Assembly: GCF_015627105.1 (NCBI RefSeq)
Contig: NZ_VTDM01000002.1
Coordinates: forward strand, 85,934 to 149,933
Direction: 5' to 3'
DNA length: 64,000 nucleotides
From: Acinetobacter baretiae
GTDB lineage: Bacteria > Pseudomonadota > Gammaproteobacteria > Pseudomonadales > Moraxellaceae
Of this stretch, positions 18,133 through 26,802 are shown in pieces. The translations under genes and the position numbers were made by a program. Within the stretch, counting starts at the first letter, position 1; each line of letters begins with the position of its first letter. Below the pieces are notes generated by a model that was not told where the DNA came from, searched no databases, and saw only the letters and a program-made list of their open reading frames with translations.

Positions 18133-19659
18133 ATGACCACAATTATCAAGCAAGAAGACTTGATCCTATCTATCAAAGATGCGCTCCAGTTTATTTCTTA
18201 CTACCATCCTAAAGACTTCATACAAGCCATGAGCCGTGCCTATGATTATGAAGCGAACCCTGCTGCCAAAGACGCCATTGCGCAAATTTTAATTAATTCT
18301 CGCATGTGTGCTGAAGGCCATCGCCCGATTTGTCAAGACACAGGCATCGTCAACGTTTTTGTTGAAGTTGGACTCGATGTTAAGTTTGAACTCAGTGGCA
18401 GTTTAGACGATGCAATTAACGAAGGTGTACGCCAAGGCTATCTAGAAAATAGTAATATTTTACGTGCCTCTGTATTGGCAGATCCAGCTTTTGGTCGTAA
18501 AAACACCAAAGACAATACACCAGCTGTCATTCACTATACGCTAGTACAAGGAAATACCGTCAATATTACCGTTGCAGCAAAAGGTGGTGGCTCTGAAAAT
18601 AAATCAAAATTGGCCATGCTCAATCCATCAGACTCCATTGTCGATTGGGTTGTTAAAACTGTACCAACAATGGGCGCAGGATGGTGTCCACCGGGTATGC
18701 TCGGTATTGGTATTGGAGGAACTGCTGAAAAAGCCATGATGCTTGCCAAAGAGTCACTCATGGAAGAAATTAACATGCATGAGTTACTTCAACGTGGACC
18801 ACGTAACAAAATTGAAGAACTTAGAATTGAAATTTTTCAAAAAGTGAATGCTTTAGGTATTGGTGCACAAGGCTTAGGTGGTTTAACTACAGTACTCGAC
18901 ATTAAAATCAAAGATTATCCATGTCATGCGGCAGGTAAACCTGTGGGTATGATTCCAAATTGTGCAGCGACACGCCATGCACATTTTCACCTCGATGGTA
19001 CAGGTCCTGCACACATTCAAGCCCCAAGCTTAAATGATTATCCAGAAATTACATGGTCATCGTCAAAAGCCAAACATGTCAATTTAGACACCATCACCCA
19101 AGCTGAAATGAACACGTGGCAACCCGGTGATACGTTACTTTTAAGTGGCACTATGTATACAGGTCGAGATGCGGCTCATAAACGTTTAGTTGAAATGATT
19201 GAAAAGCAACAGCCATTACCTGTCGATCTTCAAGGAAAGTTTATTTATTACGTCGGCCCTGTAGACCCAATTAACAATGAAGTCGTTGGCCCCGCAGGCC
19301 CAACCACAGCCACTCGTATGGATAAATTTACTCGCCAAGTTCTCGAAAATACAGGGCTTTTTGGCATGATTGGCAAAGCAGAACGTGGCCCACTTGCCAT
19401 TAGTGCGATTAAAGACAATCAAGCCACCTACCTTATGGCTGTAGGTGGTGCTGCGTATTTAGTGTCTAAAGCCATTCGACATGCAGAAGTGGTTGCATTT
19501 GCTGATTTAGGTATGGAAGCGATTTATAAATTTGTAGTAGAAGACATGCCTGTGTCGGTTGCGGTAGATGTCAATGGAACCTCAATCCATGCCATTGCAC
19601 CAAAAATTTGGCAAGAAAAAATAGCAAACATTGCACTTGTAGATGCAATGAGTCCATAA
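18133..19659 (+). CDS. fumA: Class I fumarate hydratase (4Fe-4S)
   Basis: A 508-aa iron-sulfur fumarase of the FumA/FumB class, hydrating fumarate to malate in the TCA cycle. Family sequences include GHRPICQDTGIVNVFVEVG near residue 65 (first cluster cysteine region), WCPPGMLGIGIGGTAEKAM near 185 and PNCAATRHAHFHLDG near 280. The open frame could begin at 18031, but that would add 34 unrelated residues running through the pta hairpin. The ATG at 18133 begins at the usual start of the family. It is monocistronic, with its own hairpin downstream. Confidence 0.93.
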   Translation: MTTIIKQEDLILSIKDALQFISYYHPKDFIQAMSRAYDYEANPAAKDAIAQILINSRMCAEGHRPICQDTGIVNVFVEVGLDVKFELSGSLDDAINEGVRQGYLENSNILRASVLADPAFGRKNTKDNTPAVIHYTLVQGNTVNITVAAKGGGSENKSKLAMLNPSDSIVDWVVKTVPTMGAGWCPPGMLGIGIGGTAEKAMMLAKESLMEEINMHELLQRGPRNKIEELRIEIFQKVNALGIGAQGLGGLTTVLDIKIKDYPCHAAGKPVGMIPNCAATRHAHFHLDGTGPAHIQAPSLNDYPEITWSSSKAKHVNLDTITQAEMNTWQPGDTLLLSGTMYTGRDAAHKRLVEMIEKQQPLPVDLQGKFIYYVGPVDPINNEVVGPAGPTTATRMDKFTRQVLENTGLFGMIGKAERGPLAISAIKDNQATYLMAVGGAAYLVSKAIRHAEVVAFADLGMEAIYKFVVEDMPVSVAVDVNGTSIHAIAPKIWQEKIANIALVDAMSP

Positions 19660-19665
19660 AACGAT

Positions 19666-19720
19666 GAAAGTAAAGTGGATATGATGTTGCGCACTGTTAC
19701 ACGATATCTACTTTACTTTC
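19666..19720 (+). terminator. Long hairpin after fumA
   Basis: A 17-bp stem (19666-19682 with 19704-19720, one wobble) closes a 21-nt loop immediately after the fumarase stop. No T tract follows. It is a likely 3'-end structure separating fumA from the DUF2059 gene. Confidence 0.55.
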
Positions 19721-19807
19721 AGCAACAAAATTGCTTTCATATTCAAGTCATAGTATTTTTGAATCACAATTTCTATCATAAATCTATATAATCAAAAGGC
19801 ATTTATA

Positions 19808-20347
19808 ATGACTAAATATGCAAAATCATTTTTGTTCACATGTATTCTTTCTCAGTCAATCGCAACTGCTTTTGCAACGCCAGCGCAGCTAGACACTGCA
19901 CAAAAGATCGTACAGCTTACACAATTAGAAAATGAATTTAATACAAACGTGAGTAACTTACAGTCGATGTATATCAGCCAAGCCACTAAATTAGTGACTG
20001 ATTACACCAATCATCAAACCCTCACCGCCGCAGATAACCAAGCTATTGAAAAAATCATTCAATTATTTAATAAAAATACTGCAACCATCGCAAAATCTGT
20101 AGATGTAAAACAAGTAGGAAGCGAAATATATCGCCAAAATTACACTGAAGAAGAATTACAAGCCTATAAAAAATTTTTAGAGTCACCTGAAGGTTTATCT
20201 ATCATCAAAAAAATGCCTACGTTTAGTAGTAATTTCAATCAAGCCATTACACAAAAAACTCAAATGGTAAGCACACAACAAAATATGACAGAGAAAACAA
20301 ATCAAGAAATTGGTCAAATTCTTTCTGTACTTCCAAAAGGAAAGTGA
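19808..20347 (+). CDS. Exported DUF2059-domain protein (copy 1)
   Basis: A 179-aa protein with an N-terminal signal peptide (hydrophobic to about residue 22, cleavage probably after TAFA). The mature part is helical and carries a DUF2059-like C-terminal motif, YTEEELQAYKKFLESPEGLS near residue 117. The molecular function of the family is not established. Two paralogues follow at 21743 and 22380 with the same motif, so this is the first member of a small local family. The product should be periplasmic. It is separated from the next gene by 533 bp containing hairpins. Confidence 0.8.
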   Translation: MTKYAKSFLFTCILSQSIATAFATPAQLDTAQKIVQLTQLENEFNTNVSNLQSMYISQATKLVTDYTNHQTLTAADNQAIEKIIQLFNKNTATIAKSVDVKQVGSEIYRQNYTEEELQAYKKFLESPEGLSIIKKMPTFSSNFNQAITQKTQMVSTQQNMTEKTNQEIGQILSVLPKGK

Positions 20348-20386
20348 TTAAACGGATATTGAGTATATATAGTGAACCCAATAAAG

Positions 20387-20449
20387 ATGAAAGACCTGCG
20401 CTCGAAAAGATTTTAGTATTGGGCGATATATATAACAAGAGGCTTTCAT
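20387..20449 (+). repeat. Hairpin repeat element, copy X
   Basis: ATGAAAG (20387-20393) pairs with CTTTCAT (20443-20449) around a loop that includes AGACCT and ATTGGGCGATATA. The second copy at 20703-20752 keeps the loop words but changes the stem on both sides, which suggests a conserved RNA structure. Confidence 0.45.
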
Positions 20450-20474
20450 TGTAAAACCGACACAGACTTTATCA

Positions 20475-20502
20475 TGTGAAAGAAGCATTCGCTTCTTTCA
20501 CA
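20475..20502 (+). terminator. Hairpin downstream of DUF2059 copy 1
   Basis: TGTGAAAGAAGC, a 4-nt loop and GCTTCTTTCACA form a perfect 12-bp stem about 130 bp after the stop codon. It probably terminates the DUF2059 transcript, although only a short mixed T/C stretch follows. Confidence 0.55.
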
Positions 20503-20702
20503 TTCAATTCTAAAAAGTGCTCTTTAAAACAAGATCTTTTCACATTCAAAGCTTAAATTACTGCTATTTGACTACATTTTTCACTTGATTAAATTGCGTC
20601 TATGTTCATCATCACAATCATTTCTGTGTTTAATTATTTCATATTTTTTTAGAGAGCTATGGTAAAACCCTTAAAAATACAAAACAGTAAAGCAAGAATC
20701 TT

Positions 20703-20752
20703 ATGAGAAAAGACCTTGCTATTGGGCAATATAAATAATGAGATGCTCTCAT
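20703..20752 (+). repeat. Hairpin repeat element, copy Y
   Basis: ATGAGA (20703-20708) pairs with TCTCAT (20747-20752). The loop contains AGACCT and ATTGGGCAATATA, matching copy X at 20387-20449 apart from single changes and a 13-nt shorter interior. Confidence 0.45.
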
Positions 20753-20880
20753 TACACTTAAACACAGATATTGCGGATCGATCATAAAAACTAAGATTCA
20801 CTTAATTTTGCGTTACTATGATAAAAATGTGATTTAAATCACAATAAAAGATCCATTTATATCAATTAGGCTTTACGACG

Positions 20881-21633
20881 ATGAGAAATTTTTTACTCGG
20901 TTGCTTTGCTTTTGCTTTAAATTTACCTGTTATGGCCTCTGAATCTATACATTGGGGGTATGATGAGCAAATATCACCAGAACATTGGGGACATTTAAGT
21001 GATCAATTTAAAAGTTGTGATACAGGTAAGAATCAAACGCCCATCAATATCCAAAACACATATAAAAGCCAAGCAATACACCAGTTAAATATTCAATATA
21101 AAACTTCACCAAATGACATTATATTTAATGGCCATACTGTACAAATCAACACTAAAACCAATGACCATCATGACTATATTGTCATAGATCACGACCAATT
21201 TTTTCTAAAACAATTTCATTTTCATACGCCAAGTGAAAATCAAATTTATGGTAAACAATATCCACTCGAATTGCACTTTGTTCACGCAAACACAAAAGGA
21301 GAACTTGCAGTATTGGCTGTCATGTTTAACCTTGGCAAACCGAACAGTGAACTAAGTAAATTATGGAAAGATCTCTCTCCTGAAGAAAATAAAGAAAAAA
21401 CCTTCAGTCAAAGAATTAATATTGAAAAACTCATTCCTAAAAATCATGGTTATTATCGTTTTTCTGGGTCACTCACTACACCTCCATGCACCGAAGGTAT
21501 TGTTTGGATCGTGTTAAAACAACCATTAACACTTTCCCCCCAACAATTAACAACATTTAAATCACGACTATTACATCAACATAATCAGCGCCCTATTCAG
21601 CCTTTAAATGGTCGTATTATTATCGAAGATTAA
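20881..21633 (+). CDS. Periplasmic alpha-carbonic anhydrase
   Basis: A 250-aa alpha-class carbonic anhydrase interconverting CO2 and bicarbonate. A signal peptide (about 19 residues, ending PVMA) directs it to the periplasm. The zinc ligands are H113 and H115 (QFHFHTPSEN) and H132 (LELHFVH). The TTPPCTEG segment carries the gatekeeper threonine and C203, which can form the usual disulfide with C47. The length fits bacterial alpha enzymes. It lies between DUF2059 genes and probably supports bicarbonate or pH handling at the envelope. The DUF2059 association may be coincidental. Confidence 0.93.
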   Translation: MRNFLLGCFAFALNLPVMASESIHWGYDEQISPEHWGHLSDQFKSCDTGKNQTPINIQNTYKSQAIHQLNIQYKTSPNDIIFNGHTVQINTKTNDHHDYIVIDHDQFFLKQFHFHTPSENQIYGKQYPLELHFVHANTKGELAVLAVMFNLGKPNSELSKLWKDLSPEENKEKTFSQRINIEKLIPKNHGYYRFSGSLTTPPCTEGIVWIVLKQPLTLSPQQLTTFKSRLLHQHNQRPIQPLNGRIIIED

Positions 21634-21643
21634 AATGCATGGC

Positions 21644-21676
21644 ATGAAGGAAAGCAGATTTAAGCTTTTCCTTCAT
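21644..21676 (+). terminator. Hairpin after carbonic anhydrase gene
   Basis: ATGAAGGAAAGC (21644-21655), an 8-nt loop and GCTTTTCCTTCAT (21664-21676) form a stem with one bulged base just after the gene; a C/T-rich stretch follows. Probable terminator. Confidence 0.45.
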
Positions 21677-21742
21677 CCTTCTTTCATATAAAGTAGCTGA
21701 AAATAATCGATTTAATCATCATAAACATCATGAGATTTTTTT

Positions 21743-22279
21743 ATGTTAAAAACAGTATTATTGACAACCACACTCATTGGTAGCAGTTTACTCAACACAA
21801 CATTTGCAGCTTCTGCAACAGATGCATCGGTAAAAAAAGCGATTGAATTAAGTCATATTCAGCAAATTCTTGAAAAAAATATGCAAAGCGCAGGTACAAT
21901 TTTAGACCAACAAGCTGTACAGATTGTGCAAAAGAAAACCGGACATCAAACTCTTTCACCACAAGAGCAAAAAGTTGCACAAGACATTGGGCAAATGATT
22001 AAAAATAATACCCATCATCTCATTCAACAAACAAATTTATCTGCACTAGCCAGCCAATCCTTTAAAAAATATTATTCTGAAGAAGAATTACAAGTTTTGA
22101 TTAAGTTTTTAGAAACCCCCGAAGGACAATCAATTAATGAAAAACAACCATTAATTGTTCAAGAAACGATTCAAAATGTATTCAATATTCTCAATACTGA
22201 AGAACACAAAGCAGAGATGAAAAAAACGTATCAGCAGATTGCTGAGATTTTAAAAACTTTACCTGAAACCCATAAATAA
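21743..22279 (+). CDS. Exported DUF2059-domain protein (copy 2)
   Basis: A 178-aa secreted protein with a signal peptide ending near residue 23 (TTFAAS). The mature chain is helical and Q/K-rich. The DUF2059-type motif is YYSEEELQVLIKFLETPEGQS near residue 113, closely matching copies 1 and 3. Function unknown. It follows the carbonic anhydrase gene by 109 nt and precedes copy 3 by 100 nt, in the same direction. Confidence 0.8.
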   Translation: MLKTVLLTTTLIGSSLLNTTFAASATDASVKKAIELSHIQQILEKNMQSAGTILDQQAVQIVQKKTGHQTLSPQEQKVAQDIGQMIKNNTHHLIQQTNLSALASQSFKKYYSEEELQVLIKFLETPEGQSINEKQPLIVQETIQNVFNILNTEEHKAEMKKTYQQIAEILKTLPETHK

Positions 22280-22379
22280 TCGTTTATTGTTTTGATTGGT
22301 AAGACATCATTTTTACGAGCCAAAACTTCTGACATCACAACGATTGTAAATTTACCTTAATACACCTTTTTATTTTGAG

Positions 22380-22913
22380 ATGTTCATGTATAAACAACTA
22401 TTACACATTGCTTTATGGACTGTAGCAGTCACATCAAGCACTCATTTGTATGCGAACACACCAACACAAGAATTAATGAGCATTACCGATGCAAATCGTA
22501 ATTTAAACAATACAGTCAATAGTATGTTGCCGATTTACAAACAGCGTGCAACACAAATGGTTCAACAACGAACAGGCCATACTACGCTCAATGCCAAAGA
22601 TATACAGGTCGTTGACCAACTCACACAAAGTATGTTTAACACTTCACAAGACTATTTGAAGCGTATGAACATGCTACAAAGCATTGAAGGGGTTTATGCC
22701 ACTTACTATACCGACCAAGAAATTCAGGCATATTTGAAATTTCTAAAATCGCCAGAAGGCCGCTCAATTACCAGTAAAAATGCACAGCTCAATGCTGCGG
22801 TGGAACAACAAATTGCTGTATCCATTGCAAATCTTGCAAAAAGTGTCAGCTTTCAGCAAAAAATTGCCCAAGATACGCAAAGTATTTTAAATCAACTACC
22901 TCTTCAAAAATAA
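22380..22913 (+). CDS. Exported DUF2059-domain protein (copy 3)
   Basis: A 177-aa secreted protein (175 aa if the second ATG at 22386 is used, which has slightly better spacing from TTTGAG). The signal peptide runs to about residue 25 (HLYA). The family motif is YYTDQEIQAYLKFLKSPEGRS near residue 116. It is the third local paralogue and the least like the others in its N-terminal half. A bidirectional terminator separates it from the convergent clpX gene. Confidence 0.78.
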   Translation: MFMYKQLLHIALWTVAVTSSTHLYANTPTQELMSITDANRNLNNTVNSMLPIYKQRATQMVQQRTGHTTLNAKDIQVVDQLTQSMFNTSQDYLKRMNMLQSIEGVYATYYTDQEIQAYLKFLKSPEGRSITSKNAQLNAAVEQQIAVSIANLAKSVSFQQKIAQDTQSILNQLPLQK

Positions 22914-22939
22914 AAAATCGCACTCTAAAGTGCGATTTT
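22914..22939. terminator. Bidirectional terminator between DUF2059 copy 3 and clpX
   Basis: AAAATCGCACT, a 4-nt loop and AGTGCGATTTT form a perfect 11-bp stem with A and T flanks. It lies between two convergent genes and can serve both strands. Confidence 0.85.
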
Positions 22940-22960
22940 CCACATCAAACCAATGTCTGA

Positions 22961-24256
22961 TTATTTATTTAATAACGTGAGGTCACTGTGCTTATGCTCT
23001 GATGCCACCTTCGGCTGACGTTCAGATTGAAGCTCAGGTTGTACTTTATTGTTTACAACATCTGCATTAATGACAACTGTCCCTACATCACTACGACTCG
23101 GTAAATCATACATTGTTTCTAATAATGCATTTTCTAAGATTGTTCGTAGTCCACGTGCGCCTGTATTACGTTCTAATGCTTTTTTAGCAACAGCACGTAA
23201 AGCTGCATCTTCAAAGACTAAATCTACATTTTCCATATCAAATAAATATTGATATTGGCGTGTTAACGCATTTTTAGGCTCTGTAAGAATTTGCATGAGT
23301 GCATCTTCATTAAGCTCTTCTAGTGTAGCAAGTACAGGTAAGCGTCCAATAAATTCTGGAATCAAGCCAAATTTGACTAAGTCAGTCGCTTCAACTTGAC
23401 TAAACAACTCAGATGCTTTTTTACTGTCATCTTTGTTTTTTACTTCTGCATTAAAGCCAATACCGCCTTTTTCTTGACGCTGTTGTACAATTTTTTCTAA
23501 ACCAGAAAAAGCACCACCACAAATAAATAAAATATTTGAAGTATCTACTTGAATCAGCTCTTGTTGTGGATGCTTACGGCCACCTTGTGGTGGAATAGAA
23601 GCAACAGTTCCTTCAATCATTTTTAATAAAGCTTGTTGTACCCCTTCACCCGACACATCACGGGTAATAGATGGGTTTTCAGCCTTACGAGTGATTTTGT
23701 CAATCTCATCAATATAAATAATGCCTTTTTGTGCTTTATCTACATCATAATCAGATTTTTGTAATAGCTTTTGTACAATGTTTTCAACATCTTCACCAAC
23801 ATATCCTGCTTCTGTAAGTGTTGTTGCATCTGCCATAGCAAAAGGTACATCGAGCAAACGTGCTAGCGTTTGTGCAAGTAATGTTTTACCCGAGCCTGTC
23901 GGCCCAATTAACAAAATATTACTTTTTGCCAGTTCAACTTCTGCATGCTGATGCGCTGTAGCAGTCACTTTCAATCGCTTATAATGGTTATATACAGCCA
24001 CAGATAAGGTTTTTTTCGCCACATCTTGTCCAATCACATATTGGTCAAGTGCTTCTCGAATCTCATGTGGTTTTGGCAACGGACGTGATGCCCAATCACC
24101 ACCATCAACTTGCTGACTGGTTTGTACTAAATCTAAGCATACATCAACACATTCATTACAAATATATGCATCTTCACCAGCGATTAACTTACCGACTTCT
24201 GCCTGAGTTTTTCCGCAAAATGAACAGTGTTTTTGTCCTTGAGGATTATCGGACAT
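22961..24256 (-). CDS. clpX: ATP-dependent Clp protease ATP-binding subunit ClpX
   Basis: A 431-aa AAA+ unfoldase that recognises tagged or misfolded proteins and feeds them to ClpP. The N-terminal zinc-binding domain has C11, C14, C33 and C36. Walker A is GPTGSGKT near residue 120 and Walker [11 protein letters not shown] near 182; the C-terminal small domain includes [17 protein letters not shown]. An upstream ATG at 24271 exists, but GGAGAAACC directly precedes the ATG at 24256. It lies 23 nt downstream of clpP on the same strand, the usual order. Confidence 0.97.
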   Translation of the reverse strand: MSDNPQGQKHCSFCGKTQAEVGKLIAGEDAYICNECVDVCLDLVQTSQQVDGGDWASRPLPKPHEIREALDQYVIGQDVAKKTLSVAVYNHYKRLKVTATAHQHAEVELAKSNILLIGPTGSGKTLLAQTLARLLDVPFAMADATTLTEAGYVGEDVENIVQKLLQKSDYDVDKAQKGIIYIDEIDKITRKAENPSITRDVSGEGVQQALLKMIEGTVASIPPQGGRKHPQQELIQVDTSNILFICGGAFSGLEKIVQQRQEKGGIGFNAEVKNKDDSKKASELFSQVEATDLVKFGLIPEFIGRLPVLATLEELNEDALMQILTEPKNALTRQYQYLFDMENVDLVFEDAALRAVAKKALERNTGARGLRTILENALLETMYDLPSRSDVGTVVINADVVNNKVQPELQSERQPKVASEHKHSDLTLLNK

Positions 24257-24279
24257 GGTTTCTCCAATCACTAATTAAA

Positions 24280-24885
24280 TTATGGGCGTTTGCTCAGTAC
24301 ATCATCAACTAAACCGTATTCTTTTGCAGCTTGTGCTGTCATAAAATTATCACGGTCTGTATCACGCGCTAAAGTTTCATAGTCTTGCCCACTATGCTCT
24401 GCCATCAAGCGATTCAAACGTTCTTTAATAAATAAAATTTCACGCGCATGAATTTCTATATCAGATGCTTGACCACGAAAACCACCTAAAGGTTGATGAA
24501 TCATCACACGAGCATTGTCTAGGCAATAACGCTTACCTTTTGCACCTGCATTAAGCAAAAATGCACCCATTGATGCTGCCTGCCCCATACAAATGGTCGA
24601 CACATCTGGTTTAATAAACTGCATGGTGTCATAAATTGCCATGCCTGCAGTCACCGACCCACCCGGTGAGTTTATATATAAATGAATATCTTTGTCTGGG
24701 TTTTCTGCTTCTAAAAATAGCATTTGCGCTACAATTAGATTTGCCATGTTGTCTTCAACTTCACCTGTGAGAAAAATCACACGCTCACGCAGTAAGCGAG
24801 AAAAAATATCAAAAGAACGCTCACCACGAGAAGATTGTTCGACAACCATTGGGACTAAAGCATTTTCTATATTTGAAACATACAT
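24280..24885 (-). CDS. clpP: ATP-dependent Clp protease proteolytic subunit ClpP
   Basis: A 201-aa serine peptidase that forms the tetradecameric chamber partnering ClpX. The catalytic triad is S105 (GQAASMGAF), H130 (VMIHQP) and D179, with the same spacing as the E. coli enzyme. The open frame extends upstream to 24990, but the extra 35 residues are not family-like, and the ATG at 24885 gives normal length. Cotranscribed with clpX. Confidence 0.97.
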   Translation of the reverse strand: MYVSNIENALVPMVVEQSSRGERSFDIFSRLLRERVIFLTGEVEDNMANLIVAQMLFLEAENPDKDIHLYINSPGGSVTAGMAIYDTMQFIKPDVSTICMGQAASMGAFLLNAGAKGKRYCLDNARVMIHQPLGGFRGQASDIEIHAREILFIKERLNRLMAEHSGQDYETLARDTDRDNFMTAQAAKEYGLVDDVLSKRP

Positions 24886-25037
24886 AGCTTTATTTATTCC
24901 TAAAATTTTCTTGTTACTTACGACAACAATATGAGGGATAATCCTTAAAATTGCAAAGTGTATCCTAAAATTCGTATCGACTTGGCGCAAATAGTTGTAC
25001 TGATTTTATACAAGCTGGTGGTTTTCAAATTTTTTCA

Positions 25038-25070
25038 TAAAAAAAGGCGCAATTTGTGCGCCTTTTTTTA
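25038..25070 (-). terminator. Terminator downstream of tig
   Basis: GGCGCA, a 5-nt loop and TGCGCC, flanked by A and T runs on both sides, form a strong hairpin immediately after tig. It separates tig from the clpPX unit, which therefore needs a promoter in 24886-25035. Confidence 0.85.
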
Positions 25071-25080
25071 TTTGATTGTC

Positions 25081-26418
25081 TTAACCTTGTTGCTGACGAG
25101 CTTGTTGCTCTTTCAACAATTCTTCATAAGATACTGCTTTTTCAGTGACTTTAGCTGTACTTAAAATGTGATCAACCACTTGATCTTCTAAAATAACAGC
25201 TTCAATTTGTGCACGTTGCTGTGCATCATTTTTGAAGTACTCGATCACTTCTGTTGGATCTTCATAAGAAGATGACATTTCTTCAATATACGCTTCTACA
25301 CGAGCAGCATCTGCTTCAAGTTTTGCATTTGCCAACACAGTGCTCACCAAAACGCCTAATTTTACAGAACGTTCAGCTTGCTCTTTAAACAATTCATCTG
25401 GCAGTAAGCTTGCATCAAATGCTTTTGCACCTTGCTCACCAAACTGTTGAGTAAATTGTTGAATCATTTGTTGACGTAGACGGTCAATTTCTTGTGCAAG
25501 CATTGCATTTGGCACTTCAATATCATTTGCTGCAACAAGTGCATCAAATGTTGCAGATTTCACTTGGTTACGTAAGCCATTTTTCACTTCACGTTCCATG
25601 TTTTTACGAACATCTGCTTTAAGTTTTTCAATGCCTTGCTCTTCCGTCAAACCGAAGATTTCAAGAAATTCTGCATCAATTTCTGGTAATTTTGGCTTTT
25701 CAACCAATTTTACATTAATTTTAAATTGTGCAGCTTTGCCTGCAAGATTTTCTGCTTGGTAATCTGCTGGGAAAGTGACATCAATCACTTTTTCTTCGCC
25801 AGTTTTCATGCCAATAATGCCATCTTCAAAACCAGGAATCATTTGACCTGCGCCCAACACTAATTTAAAGTCTTGTGCTGAACCACCTTCAAATTTTTCG
25901 CCGTCTATTGAACCTTCAAAATCGAAAGTCACTTGCATGTCTTTTTTCGCCATACCTTTTGTTGTAACAAAAGTTTGACGTTGCTTACGCAAGTTCTCAA
26001 TCATTTGATCGACATCTTTATCTTTTATTTCAGCTACTTGGCGTTCAACTTCCAATGCATCAAATGCATTCACTTCAACTTCAGGATAAACTTCAACCGT
26101 TGCTTCATACACTAAAGCATCTTCTTTGTTTTCAACTTTTTCAATGTTTGGCATGCCAACAGCATTGATTTTTTCTTGTTGAATTGCTTCAAATACCGTG
26201 TCACGAATAATGTCGTTAACAACTTCTTGATAAACGCTTGCACCAAATTCACGGCGCACCACATTTAAAGGAATTTTACCTTTACGGAAGCCGTTGATTT
26301 TGGCAGTTTTGGCAGTGCGCTTTAAACGAGCTTCAAACTGCTCATTAATACGGCTCGTCGGTACAGATACGTTTAAACGACGGGCAACGCCCGAAACCGC
26401 TTCAGTCGTTACTTGCAT
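25081..26418 (-). CDS. tig: Trigger factor (ribosome-associated chaperone)
   Basis: A 445-aa peptidyl-prolyl isomerase and chaperone acting at the ribosomal exit tunnel. The ribosome-binding signature GFRKGKIP is at residues 43-50. The FKBP-type PPIase domain occupies about 155-245 ([18 protein letters not shown] inside), followed by the C-terminal chaperone arms. Length is standard. It lies upstream of clpP-clpX in the same direction, as in many proteobacteria, but is separated from them by a terminator. Confidence 0.97.
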   Translation of the reverse strand: MQVTTEAVSGVARRLNVSVPTSRINEQFEARLKRTAKTAKINGFRKGKIPLNVVRREFGASVYQEVVNDIIRDTVFEAIQQEKINAVGMPNIEKVENKEDALVYEATVEVYPEVEVNAFDALEVERQVAEIKDKDVDQMIENLRKQRQTFVTTKGMAKKDMQVTFDFEGSIDGEKFEGGSAQDFKLVLGAGQMIPGFEDGIIGMKTGEEKVIDVTFPADYQAENLAGKAAQFKINVKLVEKPKLPEIDAEFLEIFGLTEEQGIEKLKADVRKNMEREVKNGLRNQVKSATFDALVAANDIEVPNAMLAQEIDRLRQQMIQQFTQQFGEQGAKAFDASLLPDELFKEQAERSVKLGVLVSTVLANAKLEADAARVEAYIEEMSSSYEDPTEVIEYFKNDAQQRAQIEAVILEDQVVDHILSTAKVTEKAVSYEELLKEQQARQQQG

Positions 26419-26802
26419 GGCTTCCTCTATTTACTTAATGTGTGAGTAATAAACAATTTTTAAAGTGGAATATTATATTCTATACCAGCAATATATACAA
26501 AGATTTGCTGTAAGTTTATGTTTTATCCAAAATTTTATGTTAGTTTTTTATTTTATTTCATAATCTTCTTAATAAAAACTTAACAAAACACAACTTGTTT
26601 ATTTAAAATAATACTTAAATTGCACATGATCATTGTTATAAAAAATAACATATTAAATACATGATTTAAATAAAAAAATACAAAAAAAGTTACACAAGTA
26701 CACATAGCGTTTACGTGTTCACTATACAGCACGCTAGCAACAGAATTAATAATGATTATTATTTATCCCACAACAACACCAATACAGGGTTACATACCAA
26801 TT
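26419..26802. other. Divergent spacer between tig and the first siderophore receptor
   Basis: This 384-bp A/T-rich spacer must hold the tig promoter (minus) and the receptor promoter (plus). Apart from the Fur-like site at 26745-26765 I see no gene, terminator or repeat in it. Confidence 0.5.
26745..26765. promoter_or_regulatory. Fur-box-like site before receptor 1
   Basis: ATTAATAATGATTATTATTTA resembles the Fur consensus GATAATGATAATCATTATC as tandem A/T hexamers. It lies 38 bp before the ATG at 26803, a position fitting iron repression of the receptor gene. It also argues against the longer open frame starting at 26752, which would run through this operator. Confidence 0.65.

Larger units (their letters stand above)
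20348..20880. other. Gene-free spacer with paired hairpin elements
   Basis: The 533 bp between DUF2059 copy 1 and the carbonic anhydrase gene hold no convincing gene. They hold two related hairpin elements (20387-20449 and 20703-20752) and a 12-bp stem hairpin (20475-20486 with 20491-20502). The last 100 bp presumably carry the carbonic anhydrase promoter. Confidence 0.6.

Noticed and set aside
24886..24990. In-frame 5' extension of clpP
   Set aside because: The extra 35 residues are not ClpP-like, and starting at 24885 gives the normal length.
26752..26802. Upstream start for receptor 1
   Set aside because: It overlaps the Fur-like site and would put a non-signal sequence before a good signal peptide at 26803.
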